Of a DNA stretch of 5,013 nt, positions 1 through 5,013 are shown one piece after another (the first letter of the stretch is position 1; each line of letters starts with the position of its first letter). The stretch comes from an uncultured Rikenellaceae bacterium (lineage in GTDB: Bacteria > Bacteroidota > Bacteroidia > Bacteroidales > Rikenellaceae). The stretch is from NCBI GenBank assembly GCA_949284665.1, contig CASDWR010000147.1, positions 1 through 5,013 on the forward strand. The letters run 5' to 3'. A program made the translations under genes and the position numbers. The notes beneath the pieces were generated by a model that saw nothing but the letters and a program-made list of their open reading frames with translations, was not told where the DNA came from and made no database searches.

Positions 1-321
1 GTGGATTGCTACTGCTATTTCGATCGGCACGAGCTTTTTGTCCGGGGAGTCAATATTTCCGAATATCATTGGGGAACCTGTAACAATCATCAGCCCAAAC
101 GAGATCGGAAACTCCTTCTGAACCGTCGGGAATTGAACAAGCTCGAACGGGCATTGCAGGATAAGGGATTGACGGTAGTCGGATTGCGAATGTTTATCAA
201 CGAACGGGGCCTGGCCAAGATCGTGATCGGTTTGGCCCGTGGCCGAAAACAGTTCGACAAACGTGATTATATTAAGGAAAAGGATGCCAGACGGGAGATG
301 GATCGGGCGATGAAAAGATAG
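1..321 (+). CDS. smpB: SsrA-binding protein SmpB, 3' part (5' end outside window)
   Basis: SmpB binds tmRNA and, with EF-Tu, delivers it to ribosomes stalled on broken mRNAs, so that the stuck peptide is tagged for proteolysis. The window shows the last 106 codons of the gene. Compared from memory with the about 160-residue E. coli protein, roughly the first 45-50 residues are missing to the left. Visible family blocks are a strand like E. coli FLFGANI (LFVRGVNI, about residues 12-19), the [10 protein letters not shown] block (about 36-45) and the basic [15 protein letters not shown] block (about 81-95). The basic C-terminal tail is the part that becomes helical in the ribosome. The GTG at position 1 is read as an internal valine, because a protein starting there would lack the first part of the OB-fold. 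The gene ends in TAG, and tsaB follows 12 bases later, which suggests co-transcription. Confidence 0.95.
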   Translation: MDCYCYFDRHELFVRGVNISEYHWGTCNNHQPKRDRKLLLNRRELNKLERALQDKGLTVVGLRMFINERGLAKIVIGLARGRKQFDKRDYIKEKDARREMDRAMKR

Positions 322-333
322 AAAGTCGAAATC

Positions 334-1059
334 ATGTCTTTGATACTTTGCATAGAGACCGGAACCGATATCTGTTCCGTGGCATTGGCCGAGAATGGCC
401 GGTTGATCTCGTTGCGTGAAAGCGGCGAAGGTCGTGACCATGCCCGTAAGATCGGAGTGTATGTCGATGAAATGTTGCGTGAAAACGGGATGGGTCCCGA
501 TGAGTTGTCGGCCGTAGCCATAGGCAAAGGTCCCGGTTCCTATACGGGGTTGAGAATTGGAGTCTCGTTTGCCAAAGGGTTGTGCTATGGAGCGGGAGTG
601 CCGTTGGTGGCCGTAGATTCCCTGTTGTCTTTGGCTTCCGTGGCGGAGGAAGATTACCGTGCAGGTATTCTCGATGTGGAACATTGGGAGAGGGCACGGC
701 TGTGTCCGATGATCGATGCCCGCCGTATGGAGGTCTATGCCGAAGTGTTCGACAGCGACCTCAATCCCCTTTGCAATGTCTCTGCTGAAGTGATCGATGA
801 GAACAGTTTTGTACAATTCATCGAATCCGGAAGCGAGTTTCTGATCTTCGGCAACGGTGCAGCCAAGTGCGAACCGCTTTTGTCGCACTCCGGAGTGAGG
901 TTGTTGCAGGTTACTCCTTCCGCTCGCGGGCTATGTGCCGAAGCTCAACGGAGATTCGATGCCGGTCTGACCGAGGATGTAGCCTATTTCGAACCATTCT
1001 ATTTAAAGGATTTCGTGGTTACTCAATCGAAAAAAAACCTGCTTCGACCCACGCAGTGA
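334..1059 (+). CDS. tsaB: tRNA threonylcarbamoyladenosine biosynthesis protein TsaB
   Basis: TsaB is the non-catalytic, ASKHA-fold partner of TsaD. Together with TsaE it helps transfer threonylcarbamoyl to A37 of ANN-decoding tRNAs (t6A), a cytoplasmic modification needed for accurate decoding. The 241-residue product is close to the E. coli length of about 231. It opens with the family's first strand pair (LCIETGTDICSVAL, residues 5-18). It carries the signature GPGSYTGLRIG (66-76) and a DARR block at about 128-131 matching the D-A-R/rRxEVY element of the family. The conserved PFYLKDF-type ending lies near the C-terminus. The ATG at 334 is preferred because the first strand begins directly after it. 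No clear Shine-Dalgarno sequence precedes it, which is usual in Bacteroidota. The 12-base gap after smpB suggests that the two genes share a transcript. Confidence 0.95.
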   Translation: MSLILCIETGTDICSVALAENGRLISLRESGEGRDHARKIGVYVDEMLRENGMGPDELSAVAIGKGPGSYTGLRIGVSFAKGLCYGAGVPLVAVDSLLSLASVAEEDYRAGILDVEHWERARLCPMIDARRMEVYAEVFDSDLNPLCNVSAEVIDENSFVQFIESGSEFLIFGNGAAKCEPLLSHSGVRLLQVTPSARGLCAEAQRRFDAGLTEDVAYFEPFYLKDFVVTQSKKNLLRPTQ

Positions 1060-1150
1060 AATAATCGAGAATGCAGGAATCCGAGTAGAGCCTATGCCCT
1101 TTCGGAATAGACGGAAATCGTATCCACCAACAATGAATCGTATTTTTAAA

Positions 1151-1579
1151 ATGGGATATTTGGAAGACAAACAGCGGCAACTCGACATGCGTTACATGCG
1201 TATGGCCAGAATTTGGGCTGAGAACTCGTATTGTATACGCCGTCAGGTAGGGGCTCTGATCGTGAAAGACAAAATGATTATCTCCGACGGTTATAACGGG
1301 ACACCTTCAGGTTTTGAGAATATTTGCGAGGACGAAACCGGTAAGACCAAGGCTTATGTTCTCCATGCCGAGGCAAATGCCATTACCAAATTGGCAAAAA
1401 GTGCCAACAGCGGTGATGGAGCCACACTCTATGTGACTGCATCGCCATGTCTGGAGTGCTCGAAATTGATTATCCAGGCAGGAATTCGTCGGGTGGTCTA
1501 TTCCGAAAGCTACCACTCTTCAGATGGTGTCGATTTGTTGTCTCGTGCAGGCATAGAAGTTGTTCAGGTGGAGATCTGA
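1151..1579 (+). CDS. dCMP deaminase (deoxycytidylate deaminase)
   Basis: This zinc enzyme of the cytidine/deoxycytidylate deaminase family converts dCMP to dUMP, the substrate of thymidylate synthase. Counting from the chosen start (142 residues), the zinc and catalytic motif HAEA lies at 72-75, with His72 as ligand and Glu74 as proton shuttle. PCLEC at 99-103 supplies Cys100 and Cys103. The block RRQVGALIVKDKMIISDGYN and the following GTPSGFEN (about 30-57) is very typical of the dCMP branch, rather than of cytosine or tRNA-adenosine deaminases. The frame is open back to an ATG at 1094, with another at 1133. I chose 1151 because the 19 extra residues of the longest form are basic and proline-containing and do not resemble the family N-terminus. 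The residues just after 1151 (LEDKQRQLDMRYMRMA) match the usual beginning. No promoter-like element was found in the gap after tsaB. Confidence 0.93.
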   Translation: MGYLEDKQRQLDMRYMRMARIWAENSYCIRRQVGALIVKDKMIISDGYNGTPSGFENICEDETGKTKAYVLHAEANAITKLAKSANSGDGATLYVTASPCLECSKLIIQAGIRRVVYSESYHSSDGVDLLSRAGIEVVQVEI

Positions 1580-1605
1580 TTGTCGCAACGGAATATGGTT
1601 GAATT

Positions 1606-2583
1606 ATGACAGAGAAGTTGTTGAGCATCGTCGTGCCAATGTACAACGTGGAAAACTACGTGGTCAAAGGTCTCGAATCGACTATTTCGCAAGGATTGGA
1701 CCCGGAGAGTTATGAGATCATCGTAATCGACGATCTGTCGACCGACTCTTCGCTCGAACGAGCCAGGAGTGTGGCTGCCGACCATCCCGACATTACGGTT
1801 GTGGCTTCTGACAAGGCCGGTATCGGAGAAACTCGCAACAAGGGAATGAGGATGGCGACGGGACGTTATTTGATGTTTCTCGATCCCGATGACTGGTTCG
1901 AACCGGACGTATTCCGTACGATCGTTGAAATCATGGATCAGCAGAATCTCGACATGCTTAATTTCAGCTATCGTCCGGTTGAAGAGCTTCCCACAGGCGA
2001 AGAATGGTGCAAGGTGTGGGAACAGAGTACGGGAGAAAGGATCATTACGGGGCCCGAATATATCGCAGGCAATGAAGTCCCTTCCATGGTTTGGAGTTAC
2101 GCCTATCGCCGTAGTTTTTTGGTGAACAACGACCTTTGGATGCAGCCACACATGCACGAAGATGAATGTTTTACTTTTTGCGCTTTGGCCATGTGCAAAC
2201 GTATTCGACATCTCTCTTTGATCGTATACAACTATTTACGGAGGAACGGTTCTTTCATGCAGGCATATAATCCGCGGCATACGCTCGATTTGTTGAAGGC
2301 CGAGAGCAACATGATAAACTATGCCTTGCGAAGAGGATTGCCTGTCGATTCATTGGCCATGAGGATGTTGCAGCAAAGAAAGGACGCTTTGATCTGGAGT
2401 GCTGTCCGGAATGCCGTACGTAAAGGATACGGTATCGAAAGTGAAATGGCCGATGATCTTAAAGAATTGCGTTTGCTTCCGATCGCCAATCCTGGCCACA
2501 GTTTGCGGAAATGGATATTCAACCGATGGCCAAGGTTCTACCTGCATGGGATGAAACTGGTCTATCGGATCAAACGCAAATGA
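1606..2583 (+). CDS. Family 2 (GT-A fold) glycosyltransferase
   Basis: The 325-residue product is a putative inverting glycosyltransferase that moves a sugar from a nucleotide-sugar donor to a growing glycan, probably at the inner face of the membrane. The N-terminal GT-A domain begins at once (LLSIVVPMYNVENYV, residues 5-19). It has the donor-binding IDDLSTDSS block (41-49), a TRNKG segment (76-80), and the metal-binding DXD equivalent within FLDPDDWF (91-98). HEDECF at 184-189 contains the ED pair expected of the catalytic base in SpsA-like enzymes. The C-terminal 110 or so residues are basic and mostly helical-looking, with a PRFYLHGMKLVYRIKRK tail. No convincing transmembrane segment is seen, so membrane contact would be peripheral. 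The gene follows the dCMP deaminase by 26 bases. Donor and acceptor cannot be read from the sequence; capsule, O-antigen or glycoprotein glycan synthesis are all possible. Confidence 0.88.
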   Translation: MTEKLLSIVVPMYNVENYVVKGLESTISQGLDPESYEIIVIDDLSTDSSLERARSVAADHPDITVVASDKAGIGETRNKGMRMATGRYLMFLDPDDWFEPDVFRTIVEIMDQQNLDMLNFSYRPVEELPTGEEWCKVWEQSTGERIITGPEYIAGNEVPSMVWSYAYRRSFLVNNDLWMQPHMHEDECFTFCALAMCKRIRHLSLIVYNYLRRNGSFMQAYNPRHTLDLLKAESNMINYALRRGLPVDSLAMRMLQQRKDALIWSAVRNAVRKGYGIESEMADDLKELRLLPIANPGHSLRKWIFNRWPRFYLHGMKLVYRIKRK

Positions 2584-2604
2584 TCTTTCGGATTGTTTGT
2601 GGGG

Positions 2605-2629
2605 GCTCCCTGTTGTGGCAAAGGGGAGC
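2605..2629. terminator. Possible hairpin between convergent genes
   Basis: A stem of GCTCCC with GGGAGC continues through a T-G wobble and one mismatch into TTG/CAA around a three-base loop. It begins 22 bases after the glycosyltransferase stop, in the 97-base gap where that gene meets ybaK tail to tail. No T-run follows on either strand, so it is not a classic intrinsic terminator. A weaker AATATC/GATATT pair lies just to the right (2633-2656). The role as a transcript end is inferred from position only. Confidence 0.25.
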
Positions 2630-2680
2630 GTAAATATCCCGGTTGTTCCCGATATTCCCTGAAATTGCGGACCCGGTCGG

Positions 2681-3190
2681 TCAGGCATTTTGTGATTCCG
2701 CTTGCGGTTGATCGTCGGTCAGATCGGCGAGAACAGCATGTGTAAAATGAACAAGAGATTGAGGGGTAAGGCGTAATTGCAACCCTCTTGTCCCGGCACT
2801 TACATAGATGCTTTCGTAGTCGAGACAAGTGTGATGGATGAAGGTCGGCAATGGTTTTTTCATTCCGATCGGAGAACATCCGCCACGAATGTAACCCGTC
2901 GCAGGCAACAGCTCCTTGACATGAAGCATCGCTGCATTTTTGTTGCCTGAAACACGGGCGGCCTTTTTCAGATTTACCTCTTCGTTGCCCGGAACCACAC
3001 AGACGAACATGCCCGTCCGATCCCCGCGGAGAACCAGTGTCTTGAATACCCGGCGAATGTCCTCTCCCAATTGCTCAGCTACATGACCGGCATCCAGATG
3101 TGCCTCGTCCGTTTGATACGGGATCAGTTCGTAGGCGATGCCTGCGCTGTCCAGTTGGCGTGCTGCGTTGGTTTTGTTCGTCTTTGCCAT
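2681..3190 (-). CDS. ybaK: Cys-tRNA(Pro)/Cys-tRNA(Cys) deacylase, YbaK/EbsC family
   Basis: Members of this family are free-standing editing proteins that hydrolyse Cys-tRNA(Pro), the product of mischarging by prolyl-tRNA synthetase, in the cytoplasm. The 169-residue product is close to the E. coli YbaK length of about 159. It has the family's invariant lysine in VFKTLVLRGD (Lys50), the strand MFVCVVPGNEEVNLKKAA (61-78), and the substrate-loop motif GYIRGGCSPIGMKK (99-112). The C-terminal block (about YESIYVSAGTRGLQL, 125-139) is also typical, and a short polar tail rich in Q, D and S follows. The complete GGxSPxG motif favours YbaK over ProXp-ala or YeaK relatives. The ATG at 3190 gives a normal N-terminus (KTNAARQLDSAGIAYEL). 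A promoter-like TATCTTTG lies about 25 bases upstream, so the gene probably has its own short-leader transcript. Confidence 0.93.
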   Translation of the reverse strand: MAKTNKTNAARQLDSAGIAYELIPYQTDEAHLDAGHVAEQLGEDIRRVFKTLVLRGDRTGMFVCVVPGNEEVNLKKAARVSGNKNAAMLHVKELLPATGYIRGGCSPIGMKKPLPTFIHHTCLDYESIYVSAGTRGLQLRLTPQSLVHFTHAVLADLTDDQPQAESQNA

Positions 3191-3215
3191 GTCGATTCCT
3201 GTCGTTGTGTCGGTA

Positions 3216-3223
3216 CAAAGATA
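3216..3223 (-). promoter_or_regulatory. Candidate -7 element for ybaK
   Basis: Read on the minus strand this is TATCTTTG, a full match to the Bacteroidota -7 consensus TAnnTTTG. It lies 25 bases before the ybaK start codon, which would give a leader of roughly 20 bases. No TTG was found at the usual 19-21 base spacing upstream, so the -33 half is weak or absent. Confidence 0.5.
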
Positions 3224-3307
3224 CGCTTAATTCCTGTATCGGATGCGATGGGATCGGGAAAACGGATGTTTACAGAAAACGAGTCGTTCGAGAAGGAGAT
3301 CCGATGG

Positions 3308-3337
3308 TTGCGTTTGCGTTTTATTTTGTTAATTTTG
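3308..3337 (+). promoter_or_regulatory. Candidate promoter for the thioesterase gene
   Basis: TTG at 3308-3310 is separated by 19 bases from TAATTTTG at 3330-3337. This fits the -33/-7 (TTG, TAnnTTTG) arrangement of Bacteroidota primary sigma factor promoters. It faces the thioesterase start at 3456. Transcription would begin near 3343-3346, leaving a leader of about 110 bases that includes the C8 tract. The region is AT-rich, so a chance match is possible. Confidence 0.45.
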
Positions 3338-3415
3338 TGCAGATGGAGTTCGCCGATTGGTGATAAGCCGGAATGAACTTTTTTCGAGGCCTGTGACTCG
3401 GATGCTGAAAATTCA

Positions 3416-3423
3416 CCCCCCCC
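3416..3423. repeat. Run of eight C's in the presumed thioesterase leader
   Basis: This uninterrupted C8 tract sits 32 bases before the thioesterase start codon and downstream of the candidate promoter. Tracts of this length are prone to slippage. Because it lies in non-coding sequence, a length change would alter the leader rather than a reading frame. Confidence 0.9.
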
Positions 3424-3455
3424 GTGTTGCAAGGTCCTGCTAAAACAGAAACGTT

Positions 3456-3944
3456 ATGAAAAAGGTGATCAATCCATGGAGCCGTATAGATGGCTACCAC
3501 TGTTTCGGTTGTGACCCGAACCACGAGTCGGGTCTGCGTATGGAGTTTTATGAAGAAGGAGAGGAAATCGTAAGTTTGTGGCATCCCCGGCAGGATTTTC
3601 AGGGGTGGATTGATACACTCCATGGCGGTGTACAGGCAACATTGGCCGATGAGATCAGCAGTTGGGTCGTGTTCCGGAGGTTTCAGACCAGTGGAATGAC
3701 TTCAAAAATGGAGATTCGCTACCATCGGCCGATCCGTACGACAGACGATCATATCCTTTTGAGAGCTTCCGTACGCGAGCAGCGTCGGAATCTGGTCACG
3801 ATAGGGGTTCGTATATACGATGTCCATGAAGAATTGTGTACCGAAGCGACATGTACTTATTTTCTGTTCCCTCCTGAACGGGCTCGACAGGAGTTTCGAT
3901 TCAGTGGCTGCGATGTCGAGAATGATGAAAAAGCACCTTTCTGA
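3456..3944 (+). CDS. PaaI-family hotdog-fold thioesterase
   Basis: The 162-residue product is a putative acyl-CoA thioesterase of the single-hotdog PaaI/4HBT type, which forms cytoplasmic dimers or tetramers. The N-terminal HCFGCDPNHESGLRMEF (residues 15-31) is the C-F-x-C-x-x-N-x-x-GL block typical of one PaaI-like subgroup. It is followed by the central-helix motif LHGGVQATLADE (55-66). The HGG turn is the classic active-site landmark, and Asp65/Glu66 are candidates for the catalytic acid on the helix. The strand MEIRYHRPI (85-93) and a later strand ending in CTEATCTYFLFP complete the fold. The last 20 or so residues form a charged tail with no clear counterpart in the family. The acyl substrate cannot be told from the sequence. 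The gene stands alone between leftward neighbours and has its own candidate promoter. ATG at 3456 is favoured because the family motif starts soon after it. Confidence 0.88.
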   Translation: MKKVINPWSRIDGYHCFGCDPNHESGLRMEFYEEGEEIVSLWHPRQDFQGWIDTLHGGVQATLADEISSWVVFRRFQTSGMTSKMEIRYHRPIRTTDDHILLRASVREQRRNLVTIGVRIYDVHEELCTEATCTYFLFPPERARQEFRFSGCDVENDEKAPF

Positions 3945-4193
3945 CACTTTATACATGTATGTGAATTTCTTGATACCATGTATTTATCAGGGACACCCCT
4001 TTGGCCCGTCGGGAGTTCGACCGGTCACATGATCGGTAAATATTGCTACATGGACAGCATGCAGTGAGGAAAGCAGGCTGCTTGTCGGGACTCTTTCACT
4101 TTTTCTCTGTTTTTTACGACGGGAAATAGAAAGAATGGAAACAAACCATTCACATGGCGAGCATAAGAGGGAGAGGGGAAGAGATATTTCCAA
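3945..4193. other. Intergenic spacer with palindromes and hairpins, no gene seen
   Basis: This gap lies between two tail-to-tail genes. Nothing in it looks like coding sequence or an RNA gene. It holds an imperfect stem at 3967-3993 (nine pairs with two wobbles, nine-base loop), a seven-pair stem at 4020-4037 with an ACAT loop, and a bulged GACA-GCA-TGC/GCA-TGC-TGTC hairpin at 4053-4086. T-rich runs between 4095 and 4117 follow the last one on the plus strand. Any of these could help end the thioesterase transcript, but none has the compact stem-plus-U-tract form of a sure terminator. Confidence 0.4.
3951..3983. repeat. Perfect 10-bp palindrome and near-copy 22 bp away
   Basis: ATACATGTAT at 3951-3960 is a perfect palindrome. 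ATACCATGTAT at 3973-3983 repeats it with one extra base. The two starts are 22 bp apart, about two helical turns, so both would face the same side of the DNA. In RNA, ATACATG of the first copy could also pair with CATGTAT of the second. It begins seven bases after the thioesterase stop codon. No function is known to me for this motif. Confidence 0.5.
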
Positions 4194-5013
4194 CTACAAC
4201 TTTGCCCTTACCTGACGCAATTGTCTCAAGCGGGCCGGGATATTGAACTTCCCATGCTCCGTGTCGCCGGTATACCAATGAGCAAAATTCCCTTCTTGTG
4301 TCGCGTACAATGCATCTCTCGCCCGTTCCAGCTCGGAGATAGCCTTGTCGAGATGCTCTCCCCGGTTGCCGACTCCCTTATAAGCGAGAGTGAGGTGGTA
4401 AAGCGATAGGTTCAACGCTTCCATGTATCGACAAGGGGCGGCCAGGTTATCTCGAAAAAATCTGCGTTTCCCTTTCGGAAGTCGTTTCAGGAGGTCGTCG
4501 CAATGTTGTGCCGCATCAGCAAAACGGAGTGCCGCGCGGGACGTACCTGCAAGCAGTGAATCTATCTGATGTACCCCTTCGATCCGGAATGTCCGTCCGG
4601 GTATCCGTTCGGATTTCAGGTCTATCAGCGGGTTGGGCGTGTAAGGGTCGAAAAAACAGTCGCAGAGTTGTCTTATTGCACGGGAATAACGCAGGTCCTG
4701 GAAAAGATACTGCCGTTCGAGTCCTTGAAATTCAGGTCTTTTCGGTTGCCAGTAGGCATCGTAATATGCGCGGTAAAGCCGGGCGGCTTCGGCAGCATGC
4801 CGCTTGCCGAAATATTGCGTACAGAATTCAAGCAGGAAGGCATCCGTGTCATAGCTCTCCATGTCCCACATCATACGTGCGTTGGCGGAGAGTTCCATGA
4901 CAAACTCTCTCAAATTACCGGCATTGACGACGGAAAAGCGAAGTGGTCCGCGATCGTTGACGTATCGGAAATTGAATTCCATTTTCCATGGACCTTCGGC
5001 AGGTGCCAGATGA
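4194..5013 (-). CDS. GH115-like glycoside hydrolase, C-terminal part (5' end outside window)
   Basis: The reading frame is open through the right edge of the window, giving a C-terminal fragment of 272 residues. The ATG at 4982 is internal: the ten codons before it (HLAPAEGPWK) continue the protein. The best match I recognise is the region of family 115 glycosidases that follows the catalytic barrel. GH115 enzymes include xylan alpha-1,2-glucuronidases. The strand SVVNAGNLREF (about residues 27-37) corresponds to the family's WIVNVGDLKP element. After it comes a long helical region with MMWDMESYDTDAFLLEFC and QYFGKRHAAEAARLYRAYYDAY, similar to the helical bundle of the family. GKFNIPARL lies close to the end. 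The stop comes right after this helical part, so the C-terminal beta-domain found in several characterised members is absent. The catalytic residues lie beyond the window. It would normally be exported, but the signal region is not visible. The family call rests on recalled patterns and is moderately secure. Confidence 0.65.
   Translation of the reverse strand, partial: HLAPAEGPWKMEFNFRYVNDRGPLRFSVVNAGNLREFVMELSANARMMWDMESYDTDAFLLEFCTQYFGKRHAAEAARLYRAYYDAYWQPKRPEFQGLERQYLFQDLRYSRAIRQLCDCFFDPYTPNPLIDLKSERIPGRTFRIEGVHQIDSLLAGTSRAALRFADAAQHCDDLLKRLPKGKRRFFRDNLAAPCRYMEALNLSLYHLTLAYKGVGNRGEHLDKAISELERARDALYATQEGNFAHWYTGDTEHGKFNIPARLRQLRQVRAKL

Noticed and set aside
1..3. GTG at the window edge as an smpB start codon
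   Set aside because: A protein starting here would lack about a third of SmpB, including the first part of the OB-fold, so the codon is internal valine and the gene continues to the left.
1564..2211. Long minus-strand frame opposite the glycosyltransferase
   Set aside because: It lies antisense to a gene with clear GT2 motifs and has no recognisable domain. It is a codon-bias shadow.
3071..3376. Plus-strand frames across the ybaK 5' end and the following spacer
   Set aside because: They overlap ybaK antisense, run over the candidate promoters and show no family features.
3998..4028. tRNA-like T-arm (GAGTTCGACC) in the spacer
   Set aside because: The flanking bases do not form a five-pair T-stem, and no acceptor, anticodon or D-arm can be arranged around it.
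3987..4193. Minus-strand frame just past the GH115-like stop, considered as a separated C-terminal domain
   Set aside because: Its translation is S/R/L-rich, shows no beta-domain pattern, and does not resemble the GH115 C-terminal domain.
4508..4900. Plus-strand frame of about 130 codons opposite the GH115-like gene
   Set aside because: The product is rich in R, S and C and has no motif, and the opposite strand carries the protein-like sequence.
4980..4982. ATG as the true start of the leftward gene
   Set aside because: The frame is open upstream to the window edge with protein-like residues (HLAPAEGPWK), and the fragment contains only the post-catalytic part of the family.

Overview
The window looks like a stretch of chromosome from a Bacteroidota bacterium, most likely a Bacteroidales gut commensal. 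The clues are near-balanced base composition, no clear Shine-Dalgarno sequences before any start codon, promoter-like TTG/TAnnTTTG elements of the Bacteroidota type, and a family 115-like glycoside hydrolase. An Alistipes-like genus is a guess; nothing here fixes the genus.

Positions 1-2583 hold four rightward genes. The first is the 3' two-thirds of smpB (tmRNA partner in ribosome rescue), followed 12 bases later by tsaB (t6A tRNA modification). A dCMP deaminase (dUMP supply for thymidylate) and a family 2 glycosyltransferase come next. The spacing is short and no promoter-like element was seen between them, so they may be co-transcribed. The first two serve translation, the third serves nucleotide supply, and the fourth is probably a surface-polysaccharide enzyme.

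The glycosyltransferase converges on a leftward ybaK-type gene (2681-3190), which edits mischarged tRNA. A spacer of 265 bases (3191-3455) then separates ybaK from a rightward hotdog-fold thioesterase (3456-3944). This spacer carries a candidate promoter facing each way and a run of eight C's in the presumed thioesterase leader.

The thioesterase converges on a leftward gene whose 5' part lies beyond the right edge (4194-5013). Its visible C-terminal 272 residues resemble the helical part of GH115-type glucuronidases. The 249-base spacer between these two contains a perfect 10-bp palindrome, a near-copy of it 22 bp away, and several imperfect hairpins, but no gene that can be supported.

Most of the window is ordinary housekeeping sequence. 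No mobile element, CRISPR array, RNA gene or clearly new system was found. The points most worth a second look are the divergent GH115-like protein, the paired palindromes after the thioesterase, and the C8 tract.
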